Origin: Anaerolineales bacterium
GTDB lineage: Bacteria > Chloroflexota > Anaerolineae > Anaerolineales > E44-bin32
Direction: 5' to 3'
NCBI GenBank assembly: GCA_023144145.1
Contig: JAGLGG010000277.1
Coordinates: 1-6,715 of the forward strand
Length of the DNA: 6,715 nt
Shown: one piece after another, positions 5,417-6,715 of the stretch
How the letters are laid out: each line of letters begins with the position of its first letter
Position numbering within the stretch: position 1 is the first letter of the stretch
Notes under the pieces: model-generated
What the model was told of the DNA's origin: nothing
Database searches by the model: none
Seen by the model: the letters and a program-made list of their open reading frames with translations, nothing else
Program-made: the position numbers and the translations under genes

Positions 5417-6222
5417 AACTTAGCATTGTTCTTTCTACTCATGCTGCCCAATTTCAGGCTGTGGCTTTAAAAGGTGACTTTGATGCCAATGTCGCAAAGA
5501 TCGCAGGTTGGGGATACGATGGCGTTGAATTGGCTATTCGTGATCCCCAACTGGTGGACAATGATGAATTGGGGCATATTGTGTCGTCTCATGGTTTGAT
5601 CGTTCCTGCCATTGGTACAGGACAGGCTTGGGGAGAAGAGGGGTTATCGTTCACTAGTGATGACCCTGAGGTTCGCACCAAGGCTATGGAACGGATTAAA
5701 AGTCATGTTCCATTGGCTGCGCACTTCGACGCGGTTATTATCCTGGGATTGATCCGGGGGATCACGCCTAAAGGGCAGACACACGAACAGTCAATGGACT
5801 ACCTTGTTGAAGCTTTACAAGAATGTTCAGCTGTAGCTGCTAAAGAGGGAGTCCGTTTTGCCCTGGAACCTCTCAACCGCTATGAAACCGATCTCATTCA
5901 TACTGTTTTTGATGGGCTGGACCTCATAGAACGGGTTGGCGCAGAAAATTTTGGATTACTCCTTGATACATTCCATATGAATATTGAGGAGTCTTCCATT
6001 GAAGAGAGTATCAGAGTGTGCGGAGATCGGATTTTCCACTTCCACGTGGCGGATTCTAATCGCTGGTATCCCGGTGCTGGGCACTTGGATTTTTCCTCCA
6101 TTCTGGATACTTTGTTTTCTACTGGGTATCAAGGTTTTGTTTCAGGCGAGTTCATGCCCATGCCTGATGCTGATACTTCTGCCCGTGAAGCAATTGCTTT
6201 TCTGGAACGAAGCAGCAATTGA
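5413..6222 (+). CDS. iolO: Xylose-isomerase-like TIM barrel, probable 5-keto-L-gluconate epimerase IolO
   Basis: This 269-residue single-domain TIM-barrel protein belongs to the AP-endonuclease-2/xylose-isomerase-like superfamily. It is predicted to epimerise 5-keto-L-gluconate to D-tagaturonate using a divalent metal. The four expected metal ligands are Glu152 (in ALEPLNRYETD), Asp185 (LLDTFHMNIEE), His211 (FHFHVADSNRW) and Glu246 (SGEFMP). The opening MKLSIVLST, the IGTGQAW segment near residue 70, the IILGLIRG strand near 110 and GAGHLDF at 221-227 match my memory of T. maritima TM0416. This supports the ATG at 5413 although it lacks a ribosome site. It is the last gene of the run, 52 bases after iolN, and ends 94 bases before a convergent kinase. 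Alternatives are a tagatose-3-epimerase or hydroxypyruvate isomerase-like enzyme, which share the metal site; the iolM/iolN context favours IolO. Confidence 0.85.
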   Translation: MKLSIVLSTHAAQFQAVALKGDFDANVAKIAGWGYDGVELAIRDPQLVDNDELGHIVSSHGLIVPAIGTGQAWGEEGLSFTSDDPEVRTKAMERIKSHVPLAAHFDAVIILGLIRGITPKGQTHEQSMDYLVEALQECSAVAAKEGVRFALEPLNRYETDLIHTVFDGLDLIERVGAENFGLLLDTFHMNIEESSIEESIRVCGDRIFHFHVADSNRWYPGAGHLDFSSILDTLFSTGYQGFVSGEFMPMPDADTSAREAIAFLERSSN

Positions 6223-6232
6223 CATAATCATC

Positions 6233-6268
6233 AAAAAACATCACCCTCAGGAATCCTGGGGGTGATGT
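6233..6268 (-). terminator. Intrinsic terminator of the convergent kinase gene, probably also limiting the iol operon
   Basis: ACATCACCCTCAGG (6238-6251) pairs with CCTGGGGGTGATGT (6255-6268): 14 pairs including one wobble, around a three-base loop. On the minus strand the stem is followed directly by TTTTTT (6238-6233), a textbook rho-independent terminator 49 bases after the kinase stop. On the plus strand the same stem begins 15 bases after the iolO stop but lacks a T-run after it. It could still block or stabilise the operon 3' end. Confidence 0.85.
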
Positions 6269-6284
6269 CAACATACTAATTTGT

Positions 6285-6305
6285 GAGCCCTTTGCGGGTT
6301 TTCTA
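6285..6305 (+). terminator. Weak candidate plus-strand terminator after iolO
   Basis: GAGCCC and GGGTTTTC flank a TTTGC loop. Only three G-C pairs are firm, extended by an A-T and two G-U pairs, and a TTTTCT stretch overlaps the right arm. It is the only T-rich stem on the plus strand after iolO, so it may assist termination of the operon, but it is short and uncertain. Confidence 0.25.
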
Positions 6306-6316
6306 ACTTTGAATGG

Positions 6317-6715
6317 TTAGCGTTGGATCCTCGCCGAGCCGCCTTTGGCAAAAGCCTTGACCTGTTCGAGAGTAGCCATGGTGGTATCGCCGGGGAATGT
6401 GGTCATTAGAGCGCCATGCGCCCAGCCTAAATTGATTGCGTCCTGCGGTTCTTCGTCTGAAAGCAGACCGTAAAAGAACCCTGAGGCAAATCCATCTCCG
6501 CCGCCCACCCGATCGAGGATGTTTAATTCGCAGGTTGGGGAAACATAACTTTGACCATCGATCCAAGCGACGGCTCCCCAGGAATGGTGGTTGGTGGAAT
6601 GCACTTCACGCAGGGTGGTAGCAACGATTTTGATCTGAGAAAACTTGTCGGTCACTTTATCGATCATGTTGAAGAATGCGCTGGAGTCTAGTTTGGATTT
6701 GGCTTCCACTTCCGG
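6317..6715 (-). CDS. kdgK: PfkB-family sugar kinase, probable 2-keto-3-deoxygluconate kinase, 3' part only (cut by window end)
   Basis: On the minus strand the frame is open to the window edge and gives 132 C-terminal residues ending at TAA. It is the second half of a ribokinase-fold kinase. The PfkB signature is DRVGGGDGFASG (visible residues 68-79), with Asp74 as the catalytic base and the glycines forming the anion hole. The segment VATTLREVHSTNHHSWGAV upstream and NLGWAHGALMTTFPGD downstream resemble the KdgK branch more than fructokinases or IolC (5-keto-2-deoxygluconokinase). The predicted reaction is ATP-dependent phosphorylation of 2-keto-3-deoxygluconate to KDPG. That compound is where D-tagaturonate from IolO would arrive after reduction and dehydration, so the placement fits. 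The gene converges on the iol run and must be transcribed separately. The N-terminal substrate lid and start are outside the window, so exact substrate remains inferred. Confidence 0.8.
   Translation of the reverse strand, partial: PEVEAKSKLDSSAFFNMIDKVTDKFSQIKIVATTLREVHSTNHHSWGAVAWIDGQSYVSPTCELNILDRVGGGDGFASGFFYGLLSDEEPQDAINLGWAHGALMTTFPGDTTMATLEQVKAFAKGGSARIQR

Noticed and set aside
873..6222. Classical Bacillus-type iol operon (IolE, IolD, IolB, IolC, IolJ)
   Set aside because: The TIM-barrel protein reads as the IolO type rather than IolE, and no thiamine-diphosphate hydrolase (IolD) or IolB-like gene is present in the window.
5984..6265. 93-codon plus-strand frame overlapping the end of iolO and running past it
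   Set aside because: It is out of frame with the conserved metal-site motifs of iolO and runs into the terminator stem; there is no supporting motif.
6436..6621. Plus-strand frame opposite the kinase
   Set aside because: The minus strand carries the PfkB signature across this stretch, so the plus-strand frame is a shadow.
1..6715. CRISPR arrays, tRNA or rRNA genes, insertion sequences, attachment sites
   Set aside because: No spaced direct repeats, no cloverleaf or rRNA-like stretch, no transposase or integrase coding and no terminal inverted repeats were seen on reading both strands.

Overview
The window holds most of a carbohydrate catabolic locus that I read as the alternative, Thermotoga-type inositol pathway. 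In that route inositol is oxidised twice, the diketo ring is opened hydrolytically to 5-keto-L-gluconate, and this is epimerised to D-tagaturonate. It differs from the Bacillus IolE/IolD/IolB/IolC route, none of whose genes is seen here. The organism is a bacterium of moderate GC content with Shine-Dalgarno-led genes. The wording of several proteins, especially the last kinase, recalls Anaerolineae-type Chloroflexota, but this is a weak taxonomic guess from memory.

Layout. Positions 1-750 (+) are the 3' part of a LacI/PurR-family repressor cut by the window edge. A 122-base gap (751-872) probably carries promoter and operator sequences. Five co-directional genes follow: iolM-like zinc dehydrogenase (873-2030), iolG-like Gfo/Idh/MocA dehydrogenase (2113-3129), a second divergent Gfo/Idh/MocA dehydrogenase (3162-4166), iolN-like creatininase-fold hydrolase (4236-5360) and iolO-like TIM-barrel epimerase (5413-6222). 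Gaps of 32 to 82 bases fit one operon, but three of them hold hairpins that could tune expression. On the opposite strand, convergent with the operon, is the 3' part of a PfkB-family kinase (6317-6715), probably 2-keto-3-deoxygluconate kinase. A strong intrinsic terminator for it lies at 6233-6268.

How the genes fit. IolG oxidises myo-inositol to 2-keto-myo-inositol (scyllo-inosose). IolM oxidises this to a diketo-inositol, IolN hydrolyses a ring C-C bond to give 5-keto-L-gluconate, and IolO epimerises that to D-tagaturonate. Tagaturonate reductase and altronate dehydratase, not in the window, would lead to 2-keto-3-deoxygluconate, which the kinase would phosphorylate for the Entner-Doudoroff aldolase. 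The second dehydrogenase may serve another inositol isomer or another cofactor. The LacI-type protein is the obvious candidate local regulator.

The most notable non-coding or small-scale features are a possible 12-codon leader peptide overlapping the iolO start by ATGA, folded into a hairpin, and the replaced cofactor-specificity aspartate in the second Gfo/Idh/MocA enzyme.
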